A stretch of 12,762 nt of DNA from NCBI GenBank assembly GCA_011390235.1, contig JAABSS010000188.1:1-12762 (forward strand). Direction: 5' to 3'. Within the stretch, counting starts at the first letter, position 1; the number at the start of each line of letters is the position of its first letter. The notes under the pieces are model-generated. The model saw only the letters and a list, made by a program, of their open reading frames with translations. It was not told the origin of the DNA and did not search any database. Shown piece by piece: positions 12,566 to 12,762 of this stretch. A program made the position numbers and the translations under genes. The DNA comes from Desulfotignum sp. (GTDB lineage Bacteria > Desulfobacterota > Desulfobacteria > Desulfobacterales > Desulfobacteraceae).

Positions 12566-12762
12566 TCGTCCCCCATATTCCTGCCGTCTTTTTTTTTTCA
12601 AAACTGCTGTCAATGCCCTGCCGCCTGGTTTGTAATTTCATTACATGCGGTACTGCCGTTTCATTTTTTTCATTCTTTTGTTGTTTTGTTTTCAAGTTTA
12701 TGCGAAAAAACACCGATGCTTTTTAGGTTGGGTAACAGACACATAAGACCGGAAGTCATGTT

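Noticed and set aside
11726..12613. A 295-codon minus-strand open frame
   Set aside because: It is antisense to the OmpA-like gene, whose conserved domain fixes the real strand.
12566..12762. A gene or terminator at the right edge
   Set aside because: T-rich runs occur (near 12590 and 12670), but I found no convincing stem before them and no open frame with family features.

Overview
The window looks like chromosomal DNA from a Gram-negative anaerobe, most plausibly a sulfate-reducing Desulfobacterota (Desulfobacteraceae-like) bacterium. This rests on gene content and protein style (an RpoH-type sigma factor followed by a TPR lipoprotein and a LolB-like lipoprotein, a PflX-type radical SAM gene, FolE2, several lipoprotein signal peptides), not on a database match. 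Most genes are intact housekeeping or envelope genes. The stretch of about 2 kb from the tRNA-Arg gene to the PflX-type gene is clearly decayed accessory DNA.

Layout. 1-3077 (minus strand): a tight operon of an RpoH-family sigma factor, a 600-residue TPR lipoprotein and a LolB-like lipoprotein that runs off the left edge. 3229-3305: tRNA-Arg(UCU) with encoded CCA. 3306-4722: a graveyard of small toxin-antitoxin pieces and short repeats. It holds two copies of a 27-bp repeat carrying GGGGACAGACC plus a third shorter copy, a possible Rpn nuclease N-terminus, a DUF2281-like antitoxin cut at its end, a 24-codon VapC/PIN toxin stub, a Phd antitoxin lacking its start, and an intact small antitoxin with a near-consensus promoter followed by a frameshifted, truncated toxin. 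4729-5353 (minus): a PflX-type radical SAM pseudogene with an internal deletion of roughly 90 codons. 5452-6351: an EamA-type transporter. 6482-7153: phosphatidylserine decarboxylase. 7262-8722: greA, rpoZ and folE2 in one operon. 8732-8769: a perfect 16-bp-arm palindrome between convergent folE2 and dacB that contains the dacB stop codon. 8749-10149 (minus): dacB. 10252-10884 (minus): an unknown secreted protein with an in-frame 18-bp tandem repeat. 11000-12565 (plus): an LPP20-family lipoprotein and an OmpA/MotB-like envelope protein.

How the genes fit together. The left operon joins a heat-shock type sigma factor to two predicted outer-membrane lipoprotein genes through overlapping or near-overlapping start and stop codons, which suggests a stress-envelope link. 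The middle operon puts two RNA polymerase-associated factors (GreA, omega) with the first enzyme of folate or queuosine synthesis. The right end is an envelope cluster: a PBP4-type peptidase, a PEPGAV-repeat periplasmic protein, an LPP20 lipoprotein and a peptidoglycan-binding OmpA-like protein. The last three are the best candidate here for a little-described system, but its function cannot be read from sequence alone. No complete mobile element, CRISPR array or phage is present.
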